Assembly: GCF_900640115.1 (NCBI RefSeq)
Contig: NZ_CAAAIW010000018.1
Coordinates: forward strand, 1-57,606
Reading direction: 5' to 3'
From: Legionella yabuuchiae
GTDB lineage: Bacteria > Pseudomonadota > Gammaproteobacteria > Legionellales > Legionellaceae
DNA: 57,606 nucleotides
A program made the translations under genes and the position numbers. Under the pieces are notes generated by a model, which was given only the letters and a program-made list of their open reading frames with translations, was not told the origin of the DNA and searched no databases. The number at the start of each line of letters is the position of its first letter. The stretch's first letter is position 1. This document shows, in pieces, positions 25,281-35,563 of the stretch.

Positions 25281-25810
25281 ATTACAACCGTCGCTATCTC
25301 GTTCCAATTCTCCTGGTGCTTCTGTTTGCAGCCCCTGGTATTGCAGCGTATGTATTTTATCATCATCCCCAATGGTTAGAGGGAAGCAAAGTTAACCGTG
25401 GTACGTTGCTAAAACCTCCAATCGCCGTTAGGAAAAGTCATGAGCCTTCAAAATGGCAACTCGTGTTTTGGAGTCCTAGATCCTGTACTCTGGCTTGTGA
25501 AAAAGAGCTCGATAAGTTGGCTCGAATTCGTCTGGCTTTAGGGCGACGTCTTTACGACGTGAATGTTCAACTCTTATTAGGGACTGAAGCAAAAACGTTG
25601 TCGAACGATTTAATCTCTAAATTAGCTGACCAGGATATCTTAACCGCCCAATTAGGTCACGGTGATTATCAGAGCATGGTGAATTTACCGAAACATTCAC
25701 AGCTATATATTGAAAATCCAACGGGTTATTTAGTACTGGCTTATTCGGATCAAGCAAAGCCAGGAGATATTCACAACGATTTAAAGCGTTTGTTAAATAT
25801 TAAAGAGTAA
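25277..25810 (+). CDS. Membrane-anchored Sco/thioredoxin-like protein
   Basis: A 177-aa protein with one N-terminal helix (YLVPILLVLLFAAPGIAAYVFY) and a periplasmic domain. The segment KWQLVFWSPRSCTLACEKELDKLARIRLALGRR resembles the Cys-x3-Cys region of Sco proteins (CTLAC), and the later LYIENPTGYLVLAYSDQAKPGDIHNDLKRLL matches the end of the thioredoxin fold. ATG 25277 gives an ATGA overlap with the SURF1 gene. It lies between SURF1 and heme A synthase, so a role in copper or redox steps of oxidase assembly is likely. Confidence 0.82.
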   Translation: MNYNRRYLVPILLVLLFAAPGIAAYVFYHHPQWLEGSKVNRGTLLKPPIAVRKSHEPSKWQLVFWSPRSCTLACEKELDKLARIRLALGRRLYDVNVQLLLGTEAKTLSNDLISKLADQDILTAQLGHGDYQSMVNLPKHSQLYIENPTGYLVLAYSDQAKPGDIHNDLKRLLNIKE

Positions 25811-25817
25811 TCGATAG

Positions 25818-26831
25818 ATGAATATGAAGTTATTACGTCGCTTGACCACAATTTCATTGGTATTAGCATTAGTCGTTGTTATGCTCGGCGCATACACGCG
25901 ATTAACTGATGCCGGCTTAGGGTGTCCTGATTGGCCTGGATGCTATGGTCATATGGTTTTACCAACCGCAGTTAAGGCTTTAAACCAAGCTCAAGCTAAC
26001 TATCCGACGTTCCAATTGGAAGAAAAAAAAGCATGGACTGAAATGGTGCACCGTTATGCTGCTGGCACATTAGGATTGTTCATTGTCGTCATCTTTTTAC
26101 AAGCAGTTGTATTGGGTCGAAAAACGTCTAGCCTTCCAAAAGCTGCGCCTTTTATTCTTGCCGGTTTGTTAATCTTTCAAGCGTTGTTAGGAATGTGGAC
26201 GGTGACATTAAAATTATTCCCCCCAGTGGTCATGGGGCACTTATTAGGTGGAATATTGATTTTTACTACCTTGTGCTATTTTCGCTGGCAATTAAGTGAC
26301 ATCAAACCGCAACGCCAGTTTAACACCTGGCATAAGTGGATTGGATGCGCTGCTGTAATTGTGTTTTTCCAAATAGCGCTTGGAGGGTGGGTTAGCTCTA
26401 ATTATGCAGGCATCGCTTGTGTTGGATTTCCAGCCTGTAATGGCTTGTTATGGCCACAACTGAATCTTAAAGAGGGCTTTAATTTCTTGTCTCCTATTGG
26501 AGCGAATTATCAAGGTGGGTTATTGAATATTGATATTCGCATCACCATCCAGTTCATTCATCGACTTGGGGCGGTTGTTACTGCTGGGTTTATTTTAATT
26601 TTATCAGCTATGCTGATGGCGCGTGTACAGGACGACTCTGTAAAGCGAGTGGCGGGTCTCGCACTCGTGCTTGTATCTCTTCAATTTGTTCTGGGAGTAT
26701 TGAACGTCGTTTATTTACTTCCTCTCTGGGTGGCCGTTGCTCATAATGGTGTTGCAGCTTTATTATTTGCTACCATACTGAGTTTGTTTTATCTAACGCG
26801 AGGAGGCAATATTAATGCACCTCAAACTTAA
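25818..26831 (+). CDS. ctaA: Heme A synthase (CtaA/COX15)
   Basis: A 337-aa, eight-helix enzyme that oxidises heme O to heme A. Motifs are [77 protein letters not shown] and FIHRLGAVV, with the heme-binding His residues and the two Cys pairs of the alpha-proteobacterial/mitochondrial-like type. It overlaps ctaB by 17 bp. Confidence 0.96.
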   Translation: MNMKLLRRLTTISLVLALVVVMLGAYTRLTDAGLGCPDWPGCYGHMVLPTAVKALNQAQANYPTFQLEEKKAWTEMVHRYAAGTLGLFIVVIFLQAVVLGRKTSSLPKAAPFILAGLLIFQALLGMWTVTLKLFPPVVMGHLLGGILIFTTLCYFRWQLSDIKPQRQFNTWHKWIGCAAVIVFFQIALGGWVSSNYAGIACVGFPACNGLLWPQLNLKEGFNFLSPIGANYQGGLLNIDIRITIQFIHRLGAVVTAGFILILSAMLMARVQDDSVKRVAGLALVLVSLQFVLGVLNVVYLLPLWVAVAHNGVAALLFATILSLFYLTRGGNINAPQT

Positions 26832-27699
26832 CTTATCTTTGACCCCATCCTGGCGAGATTATTTGGAGTTATGTAAACCCAAAGTCGTGGCGTTAATGCT
26901 TTTGACGGTGTTAGTTGGCATGTATCTTGCAGTTCCTGGCAGGGTCGCAGTGGATATTTTGCTGGCTTCTTTATTTGGCATTGGGCTTTGTGCGGGTAGT
27001 GCTGCAGCAATTAATCATCTGGTGGATAAGAGAATCGATGCGATTATGGCTCGCACCCGCAAACGGCCTATTGCACATGGGCGCTTGTCAGAAAAACAAG
27101 GGCTTTGGTTTGCATTAGTATTAGGGACTTCAGGTCTTATTATTCTTAGCCTTTTTGTAAATACGCTAACGGCAGTGCTCACGTTTATAACATTGATTGG
27201 CTATGCGGGAATTTATACTGGATATTTAAAGCGCGCAACCCCACAAAATATTGTTATTGGTGGGCTGGCTGGTGCTGCCCCTCCGCTATTAGGATGGACT
27301 GCAGTCACCAATCAGCTGGATCCACAGGCGTTATTACTGGTGCTCATTATCTTTACCTGGACTCCTCCTCATTTTTGGGCCTTGGCTATCTATCGTTTTG
27401 AAGATTACAAAGATGCTGAAATTCCCATGTTACCAGTAACCCACGGGATTCGTTTTACAAAATTAAATGTGTTGTTGTATACCATCTTACTCATGGTTGT
27501 GACTTGCTTACCTTATATTGTCAAGATGAGTGGTTGGTTGTATTTAACAGGCGCTTTAGTGCTAGGAGGGCGATTTTTATATTGGGCTATTTTACTGTAT
27601 CGCACGACTAAGCCCGTGATCGCTATGCGTACTTTTCGCTATTCGATCATTTACTTAATGCTTTTGTTTATCTTTTTATTGCTTGATCATTATATTTAA
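26815..27699 (+). CDS. ctaB: Protoheme IX farnesyltransferase (heme O synthase)
   Basis: A 294-aa UbiA-type prenyltransferase. The first Asp-rich site is [26 protein letters not shown] and the second is [39 protein letters not shown] begins it. It attaches farnesyl to heme B to form heme O, the substrate of CtaA. GGAGG lies 8 nt before the ATG, within ctaA. Confidence 0.96.
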   Translation: MHLKLNLSLTPSWRDYLELCKPKVVALMLLTVLVGMYLAVPGRVAVDILLASLFGIGLCAGSAAAINHLVDKRIDAIMARTRKRPIAHGRLSEKQGLWFALVLGTSGLIILSLFVNTLTAVLTFITLIGYAGIYTGYLKRATPQNIVIGGLAGAAPPLLGWTAVTNQLDPQALLLVLIIFTWTPPHFWALAIYRFEDYKDAEIPMLPVTHGIRFTKLNVLLYTILLMVVTCLPYIVKMSGWLYLTGALVLGGRFLYWAILLYRTTKPVIAMRTFRYSIIYLMLLFIFLLLDHYI

Positions 27700-27708
27700 G
27701 GGGTTAAC

Positions 27709-28353
27709 ATGCCTGACAAATCTAATCGCATAACACTAACCGTGATTGCCTTAATTGCATTCGCGGCACTGATTCTCGGAATATTTTTTTCCCAATACTT
27801 TTTTAAGGAAAAAAACCCTGATCTCAGTCGTTTTCACGGGACTTTACTCAGTAAACCTCGTGAAGTGAATTCGTTTGATTTAAGTGGGACTGATCATCGT
27901 GCGTTTAATAATGCTCGTTTAAAAGACCAGTGGACGATGATGTTTTTTGGATTTACCCGCTGTGGTTATCTTTGTCCAACTACGATGGCGGAATTAGGCA
28001 AATTTTATCGTGTTCTTGAAAGCAAGGGTATAAAAACGCTGCCGAAAGTGGTCATGATTTCCATCGATCCTGAGCGTGATAACCTAGAGGTTTTAACGAA
28101 TTATGTTCACGCATTTCATCCAGATTTTCAGGGGGCCCGCGGGGATAAAGAAGTCGTAAACGCGATGACCCGAGAATTAGGAATTGCCTATGCTAAAGTA
28201 GCCCTAAATAATAGTACCGATCCAGAGAATTACGACATAGAACATACTGGTACAGTATTATTGTTTAATCCTAAAGGCGAATTGAGCGCATTTTTCACCT
28301 CACCTCAAAATGCGGATAACCTGGCTGAAGATTATCTTATGTTAACCTCCTGA
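27709..28353 (+). CDS. SCO1/SenC copper chaperone
   Basis: A 214-aa protein with an N-terminal anchor (TVIALIAFAALILGIFFSQYFF) and a thioredoxin-like domain. Copper ligands are in FFGFTRCGYLCPTTMAELGKF (CxxxC) and the His in DIEHTGTVLLF. It delivers copper to the CuA site of subunit II. Ribosome binding site AAGGGG; it ends the oxidase assembly run. Confidence 0.96.
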   Translation: MPDKSNRITLTVIALIAFAALILGIFFSQYFFKEKNPDLSRFHGTLLSKPREVNSFDLSGTDHRAFNNARLKDQWTMMFFGFTRCGYLCPTTMAELGKFYRVLESKGIKTLPKVVMISIDPERDNLEVLTNYVHAFHPDFQGARGDKEVVNAMTRELGIAYAKVALNNSTDPENYDIEHTGTVLLFNPKGELSAFFTSPQNADNLAEDYLMLTS

Positions 28354-28384
28354 TATTAATAAATTTGGGAAGTCATAAAAAAAA

Positions 28385-28425
28385 TGACTCCTCCAGAATT
28401 CCTTGGGGGAGTATAAATATTCTTT
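28385..28425 (+). terminator. Possible terminator after the oxidase assembly operon
   Basis: An imperfect stem (actcctcc ... gggggagt) is followed by ataaatattctttt. The T run is interrupted, so this is only a candidate. Confidence 0.35.
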
Positions 28426-28582
28426 TCTAAACCTCTGCGAGCCATCCAAACCTGATCTAAACTGTATTTATTACCACAGGGAACCTCTCTTCATTGTTCA
28501 TAAATGAGCGGACTTGTTATATCTAGGGTTTATTGACGAGTTGGTGTGTGGTTTGGTTTGCAATTTAAGGAATTTTGTAGTC

Positions 28583-29491
28583 ATGAAAATTGCTATTTTA
28601 GCGACAAATCCTAATTTATACTCCCATCAGCGATTAAAAGAAGAAGGGGAAGCTGCTGGCCATGAGATTAAAATTATTAATTTTTTATCTTGTTATATGA
28701 ATGTCGCAGCATCAAATCCTAAAGTCTATTACCGTGGTGGGGCCCCATTGCCAAAATTTGATGCGGTTATTCCACGCATTGGCGCTTCCAATACCTTTTA
28801 CGGGACGGCAGTATTACGCCATCTTGAAACGATGGGCATATATACTTTAAATGAATCCATTGCGATTTCACGATCGCGAGATAAGTTTCGTTCGTTACAA
28901 TTATTAGCCCGTAAAGGTCTTCCAATGCCGCTCACGGGATTTGCACAATCACCAGATGATACGGATAGTTTAATTCAGATGGTTGGAGGTACGCCTTTAG
29001 TCATTAAGCTGCTTGAAGGGACTCAAGGAAAAGGCGTTATTTTAGCGGATAGCCACAAATCTGCTGTGAGCATCATCAACGCATTCAAGGGCATGCATGT
29101 TAATATTTTAGTGCAAGAATTTATTGCTGAATCCCATGGAACTGATATTCGCTGCTTAGTGGTTGGTGAAAAAGTTGTTGCTGCAATTAAACGACAAGCA
29201 AAAGAAGGGGAGTTTCGGGCAAATGTCCACCAGGGCGGTAATGCATTCAAAATAAAATTGTCCTCACAAGAAAGAGCTTTAGCTATTGCCGCGACCAAAA
29301 CGATGGGTTTAAAAGTAGCGGGAGTAGATATTCTTCGCTCAAACCACGGTCCTCTGGTTTTAGAAATTAATTCTTCTCCTGGTTTAGAAGCGATTGAGAA
29401 AACAACCCAGGTAAATATAGCGGGTGAAATCATTCATTATATTGAAAAGCATGCCAAACCATTGGGAAGCAATAAACGGTTCCAAGGATAA
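28583..29491 (+). CDS. rimK: RimK-type ATP-grasp glutamate ligase
   Basis: A 302-aa ATP-grasp protein. It starts [23 protein letters not shown], with [69 protein letters not shown] and [13 protein letters not shown]. This is the whole RimK pattern, the enzyme that adds glutamates to ribosomal protein S6. ATG 28583 is chosen over upstream starts because it begins the conserved domain; AAGGAA is 12 nt upstream. Confidence 0.95.
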   Translation: MKIAILATNPNLYSHQRLKEEGEAAGHEIKIINFLSCYMNVAASNPKVYYRGGAPLPKFDAVIPRIGASNTFYGTAVLRHLETMGIYTLNESIAISRSRDKFRSLQLLARKGLPMPLTGFAQSPDDTDSLIQMVGGTPLVIKLLEGTQGKGVILADSHKSAVSIINAFKGMHVNILVQEFIAESHGTDIRCLVVGEKVVAAIKRQAKEGEFRANVHQGGNAFKIKLSSQERALAIAATKTMGLKVAGVDILRSNHGPLVLEINSSPGLEAIEKTTQVNIAGEIIHYIEKHAKPLGSNKRFQG

Positions 29492-29639
29492 TCTTTTTTT
29501 AACTGGATTTGCGGCGTGAACCATTCTTCAATCATGCATCAAGCACTCCCGCCGCCAATCAGTGCTACGTTATTGAGCCTAATAGCAACAGCGATGAGCA
29601 AAAACTCAAAAACGATCATTGTTCTTGAGTAAAATGATG

Positions 29640-29666
29640 ATACCCGTGATCATTCAAAATGCATGA
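29640..29666. repeat. Solitary atacccgtgat repeat end
   Basis: The sequence atacccgtgatcattcaaaa is related to the outer arm of the palindromic element at 6394 and to atcacgggtat at 55359. It lies in the 239-bp gap between rimK and the FAD-linked oxidase. No right arm is obvious; it may be a decayed copy. Confidence 0.55.
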
Positions 29667-29730
29667 TTTATGCTTTTTCTTTTTCATCCTGCCGCATTTT
29701 AAAAACTCGCAAGGGAGTGATGTCAATCTC

Positions 29731-31587
29731 CTAGACAAAAGATACCATGCCTTGCCCATGGTGTAGCGCTAACGAGGCTAATCTTGATTTACACTGCTCA
29801 ATCAATTGATTTTTTACTGGTATATATTCATCCGCGACCTTAGTCGATTCAACGGCGGCGATCAAATGGTTTAAAAATGGCATTGTTTCAAGTTGCAAGG
29901 TAGCGGGAAGGATTTCATCTTCTAGGTCAATCTCGCTAAAGGTTGATTGATTTGGTTCGAATAGCAATTCTTGCACTAAAGTGGTTAAAAATGGACTGTT
30001 TTTAAAAGATTCTTGACTGCCGTACCAGTTTGCGACCGCATTTTTATATTTCTCGATCTCATGAGGATCTAGGAAATCACTAATTTGCTTTATATGCGTT
30101 GGCATATTTTTTCCTAAATGGTGACGAGGTTTAATGCCGCGCTCATTTAAAAACAAATTAAATTCTTGTTCTAAATTAGACCATCCCGGTGCATTTGGAT
30201 GTGTGACCAGATCAATGGCTAAAATTTTCTCGTCATCTTCTACTGTGTAAGTACTGGATAATCCCCCATTGCTTCCTTTAAGAAAACGGACATACACCGC
30301 GTAAGTTATGGGGTATTCACCATGCCGTCCTGCTGTATGTAATAACTGATTCAGTTTGTCTAGTATGTCTCCTAGCGTTTGCCCTGCCAGTGTTTCTTTT
30401 ACGGCGATCATATAACTGACATCATGCATTTCTTTTGGAAACGCGGCTTGGTAATGCGTCATATTTTTTTCATAACCTATTTGGGGGGCGTCTCCCCGTG
30501 AACCAAGTACTACAGCTGCAGTAAAGCGCATGAATGCTGGTAATAAGTCATGTAATAGTGGTTGAGTTAATTGACCTTCAATGGAATCACCTACCTGCGC
30601 ACTTAAATCAGCGACGAATGAAAGCTCATCGGCGGCATAGGCTGGTATATCAATGGTGACATTAGGCTTTTTAGTATAATTCCATAAACGCACATGCCAA
30701 AGACTTTCATCAGAACCCTCTGAACGTTCATAGGTGGGAATATGCATTAAGGTAAAGTATTGGTTATTCGATAATAAGTCGGACAAATCTGTCTTTAGGG
30801 AAGCAATACCTTTAAAATTATGAATGGTTTCTTCTAGTTTAAACCGCTCCACTGTTTTCAATTCAACTTTTAAAACCACACCCAGCATCCCAATATGAGC
30901 ATTGGATAATGTTTTAAAATCAGCATCCTCCTCCGTGATGGTGCGAATATTCCCCTCAAAATCACAAATGGTCATGCTCACTAATTGGCCACTAAAAGAA
31001 GGCTCGTCACGACCTGTTCCATGACCTCCAGTAGCAGCAAGCCCAACCGCACTTACCCAAGGAATCATACTAACTGTTCGCAGAGACAGCCCCATTTTAT
31101 GTATTGCTTCTGCTAAAGCCGCAATTTGAATACCGGCGGTGACTTCAACGACAGTGACCGGTAAGGATTCCAAAGGGTTATCATTTAAAACGGACTGATT
31201 AGGGGGTAACGTGCGGATTTTTTTCACATGCTGGAATTTCTTACTGAATCGAATCAAGACGTCAGCAGCATCTCCTAAAAAAGAAAAAGATTCATTGTAA
31301 CGCGCTTCCCTGTGTCGCGAAGGAAAAAAACAATCACATCGCCCGGGTGCATCACGCCAACCAGCCACCGCCCGGATGGAGATTTTATCTTCTGGGTGAT
31401 CATCATTTAATCGTTTAACAGCACGAACAACTTCTTGTACTTGTGACTCATTATCGACTTGAATCACAATTGCCCTAAATTTTTGAATATTACCCATAAA
31501 ATTTTTCCAGGTCGTCTGCTCAAAGGATATCTTATGGGACACTAATGAACTTAATAATGATCGGCGAGTTTCCTGCGTAAATGGCAT
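29731..31587 (-). CDS. FAD-linked oxidase (FAD_binding_4 family)
   Basis: A 618-aa flavoprotein. The PCMH FAD-binding half shows RAVAGWRDAPGRCDC, VEVTAGIQIAALAEAIHKMGLSLRTVSM and SAVGLAATGGHGTGRDEPSFSGQLVSM, as in aldonolactone oxidases (D-arabinono-1,4-lactone or L-gulonolactone oxidase). The rest is a long C-terminal domain of about 350 residues without motifs I know. No signal peptide is visible. AAGGA lies 9 nt before the ATG. The substrate cannot be told; sugar lactones or alditols are likely for this fold. Confidence 0.88.
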   Translation of the reverse strand: MPFTQETRRSLLSSLVSHKISFEQTTWKNFMGNIQKFRAIVIQVDNESQVQEVVRAVKRLNDDHPEDKISIRAVAGWRDAPGRCDCFFPSRHREARYNESFSFLGDAADVLIRFSKKFQHVKKIRTLPPNQSVLNDNPLESLPVTVVEVTAGIQIAALAEAIHKMGLSLRTVSMIPWVSAVGLAATGGHGTGRDEPSFSGQLVSMTICDFEGNIRTITEEDADFKTLSNAHIGMLGVVLKVELKTVERFKLEETIHNFKGIASLKTDLSDLLSNNQYFTLMHIPTYERSEGSDESLWHVRLWNYTKKPNVTIDIPAYAADELSFVADLSAQVGDSIEGQLTQPLLHDLLPAFMRFTAAVVLGSRGDAPQIGYEKNMTHYQAAFPKEMHDVSYMIAVKETLAGQTLGDILDKLNQLLHTAGRHGEYPITYAVYVRFLKGSNGGLSSTYTVEDDEKILAIDLVTHPNAPGWSNLEQEFNLFLNERGIKPRHHLGKNMPTHIKQISDFLDPHEIEKYKNAVANWYGSQESFKNSPFLTTLVQELLFEPNQSTFSEIDLEDEILPATLQLETMPFLNHLIAAVESTKVADEYIPVKNQLIEQCKSRLASLALHHGQGMVSFV

Positions 31588-31859
31588 GATTACAGTCCTT
31601 TATTTAACTCTATCCTATAATTTAATTTTATATTCTTAGACTATAAAAAGAAAAAATTGGTGGTTACAAACATAGAATTTGTGGCCTAATCTTATCTAGT
31701 TAACCCCATACTAATCAATCTATTTTTCATCTGCCGTATTTTTTCAACTTGTGACGGTAATGGTGCGGGATCATATCTACAACAACATTTAATCGCTTTA
31801 GAACTAAAAATAGCGTGTCGTTTTCGTGGTGTGTAGTTTACAAGATAGATTAAAAACAA

Positions 31860-32099
31860 CTAATTATGTTTCTTATCACTTTTACCGAGCAACCATTCAG
31901 AGCTAACTTCAAGTTCATCGGATAAGACATCTAATAGAGGCTCTGATAAATTAGTATTCCCATTTAAAATGGCTTCTGCTTTAAACTTGGGCACTTTTAA
32001 AAGCTTGGCAAAGACTTCCACTCGTTCTTCTCTATTTTGAGGAACCCCAATCTCATCCAGCTCTTTGTTTAATCGTTCAGAAAATTGTCTATTGCCCAT
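31860..32099 (-). CDS. Small helix-turn-helix (XRE-like) protein
   Basis: A 79-aa protein, FSERLNKELDEIGVPQNREERVEVFAKLLKVPKFKAEAILNGNTNLSEPLLDVLSDELEVSSEWLLGK, with the five-helix pattern of lambda-repressor-like DNA-binding proteins. Strong AAGGAG site. It is probably a transcription factor of its own or a neighbouring gene. An in-frame open stretch of 55 codons follows its TAG stop (see findings). Confidence 0.78.
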   Translation of the reverse strand: MGNRQFSERLNKELDEIGVPQNREERVEVFAKLLKVPKFKAEAILNGNTNLSEPLLDVLSDELEVSSEWLLGKSDKKHN

Positions 32100-32302
32100 G
32101 ATTGCTCCTTTTTATCGTCCAATATAAGTTTGAATCGCATAAACATGAGTTCTTTTGTGGGTATAGCACATATTTTTATATTTGCAATAAGTGATCAAAT
32201 AGGTTTTAATTTGTACCTAAGATAACAAGTATGCATCGCTGGACCTTAAAAACGTACCTAAAATAGTCGTCTTTGCCCATTTTTAAAGGACCAGCTTAGA
32301 AA

Positions 32303-33307
32303 TCAGGCGTTTTTGGGCGAAGAAAGTTGGGTAATCTCTAAGATCGCATCGACCCATGCTTCATGTGCATTAAGGCACGGAATTAAGGTGAAGGTCTCTC
32401 CCCCAAGTTTTTGCCACTGCTCTTGGGCCCGAATGCCAATTTCTTCTAAGGTTTCTAAGCAGTCGGCAACAAAGGATGGACAAGCAACGACTAATCGTTT
32501 GACGCCTTTCTCAGCAAGATCTTCGAGTATTTTGTCGGTATAAGGCTCAATCCATCGCGTTTTCCCGAGACGAGATTGGAAAGAGGTGAGGTAGCTATGT
32601 GTAGATAAACCGAGCTTGCTAGCCAAAGCGGCTGAAGTTCGCAAACATTGAGAACGGTAGCAACCTGGATTTTGCGGGGAATCATTAGAGCAGGTTCTAT
32701 TGCATATGGATTTGCATGGCCCAATCAACAGATGATTTTGCGGCACACCGTGATAACTAAACAGTATCATGTCCTGATCTTGTATATAGGGCTTAATTAA
32801 TTCCGCCTGAGCATTAATAAAAGCAGGATGCTGATGAAAGTCTCGAATTATGGTTAAAGAAGGGATAATTGATTTGCGATGGACCAACCGCAATATTTTT
32901 TCAAGACTGCTCCCAGTGGCTGCAGAGGAATATTGCGGATAAAGAGGAAGGACCGTGATATGCTCACAATCTGTGAGTTCAGATAGCGCCGCTTCAAGGT
33001 TAGGTTGACCATAACGCATGCCTAAAACAACCTTCACATCGCTCAACCTGGCTTGTAATTCGCTCACTAAGTCTTCGCAATGTAAGAGCAAGGGCGAACC
33101 GTTCTCCGTCCAAATGGCTTGATAGGCTTCTGCAGAGCGTTTCGGTCGTAAAGGCAGAATAATCCCATAAAGCAAAAGATAGCGTAACACAGTAGGTAAA
33201 TTGATGACGCGTTTATCGGATAAGAATTCCCGCAAATATTGCCTGACAGCCGATGGTTCGGGGCTTTCCGGGGTTCCAATATTTACAAGTAATAAACCTT
33301 TTTTCAT
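32303..33307 (-). CDS. hemH: Ferrochelatase
   Basis: A 334-aa enzyme that inserts iron into protoporphyrin IX. It shows KKGLLLVNIGTPESP, AVRQYLREFLSDKRVINLP, YGQPNLEAALSEL, VLPLYPQYSSAATGSS, ILFSYHGVPQNH (catalytic His), C-x-RTC/CYRSQC cysteines and VVACPSFVADCLETLEEIG. Four Cys residues near residue 200 could bind an iron-sulfur cluster, as in some bacterial and animal enzymes. It supplies heme to the oxidase cluster encoded nearby. Confidence 0.95.
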   Translation of the reverse strand: MKKGLLLVNIGTPESPEPSAVRQYLREFLSDKRVINLPTVLRYLLLYGIILPLRPKRSAEAYQAIWTENGSPLLLHCEDLVSELQARLSDVKVVLGMRYGQPNLEAALSELTDCEHITVLPLYPQYSSAATGSSLEKILRLVHRKSIIPSLTIIRDFHQHPAFINAQAELIKPYIQDQDMILFSYHGVPQNHLLIGPCKSICNRTCSNDSPQNPGCYRSQCLRTSAALASKLGLSTHSYLTSFQSRLGKTRWIEPYTDKILEDLAEKGVKRLVVACPSFVADCLETLEEIGIRAQEQWQKLGGETFTLIPCLNAHEAWVDAILEITQLSSPKNA

Positions 33308-33429
33308 GATTTTCTTTTGCGCTTCTCTAGCAATAACTCGCGAAGATTATCTTAAAAACGCAGTTGAATCTACTCTTCGCAACGACATATACCCAATCAA
33401 CTTCAAAATACGACTTTTAGGGACATTGC
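33308..33429. repeat. Repeat-filled gap with two dispersed motifs
   Basis: Between hemH and the FUSC gene. On the minus strand it carries gattcaactgcgtttttaag (33352-33371), as at 5523 and 18226, and gtattttgaagttgattggg (33391-33410), as at 1986. Two unrelated motifs side by side suggest a composite repeat or repeated insertion. Confidence 0.6.
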
Positions 33430-35553
33430 CTAATCAAATGTTTTTTGTAGCGAAGCGAGCGATGACTTTGGTTCTGCATGAGGATAGGAATTACGTACTA
33501 GCTGACGCAATGCATTTATATAGGCGATAAAATTTAGTGTTTTGGGGCTAAATTCTAGAGATTTAGTCAGCCTGTCTTCTAAGTTTTTTAGTTCTTCTAT
33601 TGTCTCAGCGATGGTATTTTCAGACACCATATATTTCTTATCATATATATTACAAATCAGAGATTCATAGTGTTTCACATCGATCTCTATTTTTTCCGCA
33701 AATTCATACACTTCTTTTTTATTAATACTTCGGTCGATTTGCATAATGATAGCCATAATAAACACAAGGGATGCAAATTGATTTTTGGCCCTCTCAAGGC
33801 GCTCAACATCTTTTTTAGGAGTGGTTTGACGGCTTAGCAATTCAAATAAGCTTCTACAGACCCAAAGAAGACTGGTCGCATCTTGAAGGGTTCTTTCTTC
33901 TTTATCTAAAGTTAAAATTTGTTGAACATTATTGCTTAATAAAAGCGATAGTTTTTTTACATTACGTTCAAGCATCGTTAAAGTATCGGTACGCCATAGT
34001 ATATTGGCAACAATAAAAGAGGCCAAAATCCCAATGAATACACCTATTAGCCGCTCTAATCCCGGGCTTATATAAAGAGGCGGACCTGTTGCTGAAATTA
34101 GGGTAAGGGCTATAGCAATATTTGCCTGCATGCCAATGTAGGCATATTGAGTAAACTTAAATGAGAAATAACTGAATGCCCAGACTAAAAGGAACAAAAC
34201 GACAAAGAAATCATAAAAATCTAACGCGGTGAGCGCCATAACAGTCAGGGTAGAACCTGCACCAAAAAAGCAGCCCAGCATCCGCTGAAGAGCAACATGC
34301 TTCATTTCAAATATATTTCTTCGAACTGAAATCACGATACTACTGATAACACCGTCTATTCCTCCAGGCCATTCACTTTTCAGCCATAGAAACATTGCAA
34401 GTGTTACTGAAAGACCTGCTTTGATGTTGAGTTTGATCATATCTAAATCGGTTTGTAATGTTTTAATTTTACGGCTTTCTTGAGGCTTAGATTCATCATC
34501 AACGTGTTTTTTAATCAGCAACGTCCGCAAATAACTTAAGATAACGGTTGTTTCTTCGATAAAATGACGAAACTGATAAAACAATTTAACCTCATTTTGC
34601 AATTCATTTCGGTGAGCTAGAAATGCATTATCTAAATCATCTACGAACTGTCTTGTTGATAACACTGGAGCGTTTGTATCATCTTGATTAAAAGCATCTT
34701 GCAACGCTTGCAAATCATGATGGATAGATTCTAATACCCCTGCAATGGGTAATTTGCTGGCAAAATCAGCCTGCACAGGCGCTTCATTATGTCGAGAGTA
34801 AATAAAGTAGTTTAAATGACGTGCAAAAGCGCGTAACAGATCGAGTAAAGCTCGTCTTTGATCTAAAATTTCGGCGGTCATTCCTGATTCGTGGCGCATA
34901 AAATCAATCATGTCAGTTACCTTTATTAAATCTTTTTTCATTTGGTAATTGATCTTATTTATCTCCGAAAGCATGCTACTATCGCCTGTTAACAATTGCG
35001 TTAACTGTTCGGTTTGCTTTTCAAATTGGTTGAAAATGACATTGATTTCTTTGCGAAAATTTTCATGGATATTATTGGGAAAAATGGTATAGGCCGTAAG
35101 CGCTGAAACTATTATGCCTATGGAAATCTCGGCTGATCGCCAAATCGCTATGAAAAACACATTGCCTGGTTCCATAGCAACTTGTGAGAGGACCATAATT
35201 GCTGTCGCGCCCCCCAAAAGGAATGCGTATGCAAATCGGCTAGTGTAATAATAATGAACAGAATAAAACATCAACAAGAAGCAGGTCAATAAATAAAGAA
35301 GAAGACTATTTGCAATAAAGCCTGCTATATATAATCCAAAAAAAGCGCCTGCAAACGTACCTGTTACACGTAATATAGATTTATCAATGATTTTTCCTGT
35401 GTATAGGTTTGCGACGACGACGGTTGTTACACCTGACCAAAAAGGAGCGCCTAGATGTAGCTTGATGGCAATAAACACAGCCACAACCGTACTAATGGCC
35501 GCACGAAGCGCGGCTCTATTAGCGAGGCTTTTGGGAGTAAGTTGGGAGAGCAT
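33430..35553 (-). CDS. FUSC family efflux protein (AaeB/YccS-like)
   Basis: A 707-aa inner-membrane protein with two blocks of about five to six helices (residues about 10-150 and 370-510), each followed by a long cytoplasmic helical stretch. The first block has AALRAAISTVVAVFIAIKLHLGAPFWSGVTTVVV, the usual FUSC start. It is expected to work as the pump partner of the HlyD-type adaptor upstream, as AaeB with AaeA in export of aromatic acids. ATG 35553 lies 10 bp after the adaptor stop, with GGTGA upstream; the longer reading overlaps the adaptor. Confidence 0.92.
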   Translation of the reverse strand: MLSQLTPKSLANRAALRAAISTVVAVFIAIKLHLGAPFWSGVTTVVVANLYTGKIIDKSILRVTGTFAGAFFGLYIAGFIANSLLLYLLTCFLLMFYSVHYYYTSRFAYAFLLGGATAIMVLSQVAMEPGNVFFIAIWRSAEISIGIIVSALTAYTIFPNNIHENFRKEINVIFNQFEKQTEQLTQLLTGDSSMLSEINKINYQMKKDLIKVTDMIDFMRHESGMTAEILDQRRALLDLLRAFARHLNYFIYSRHNEAPVQADFASKLPIAGVLESIHHDLQALQDAFNQDDTNAPVLSTRQFVDDLDNAFLAHRNELQNEVKLFYQFRHFIEETTVILSYLRTLLIKKHVDDESKPQESRKIKTLQTDLDMIKLNIKAGLSVTLAMFLWLKSEWPGGIDGVISSIVISVRRNIFEMKHVALQRMLGCFFGAGSTLTVMALTALDFYDFFVVLFLLVWAFSYFSFKFTQYAYIGMQANIAIALTLISATGPPLYISPGLERLIGVFIGILASFIVANILWRTDTLTMLERNVKKLSLLLSNNVQQILTLDKEERTLQDATSLLWVCRSLFELLSRQTTPKKDVERLERAKNQFASLVFIMAIIMQIDRSINKKEVYEFAEKIEIDVKHYESLICNIYDKKYMVSENTIAETIEELKNLEDRLTKSLEFSPKTLNFIAYINALRQLVRNSYPHAEPKSSLASLQKTFD

Positions 35554-35563
35554 GGTCACTGGT

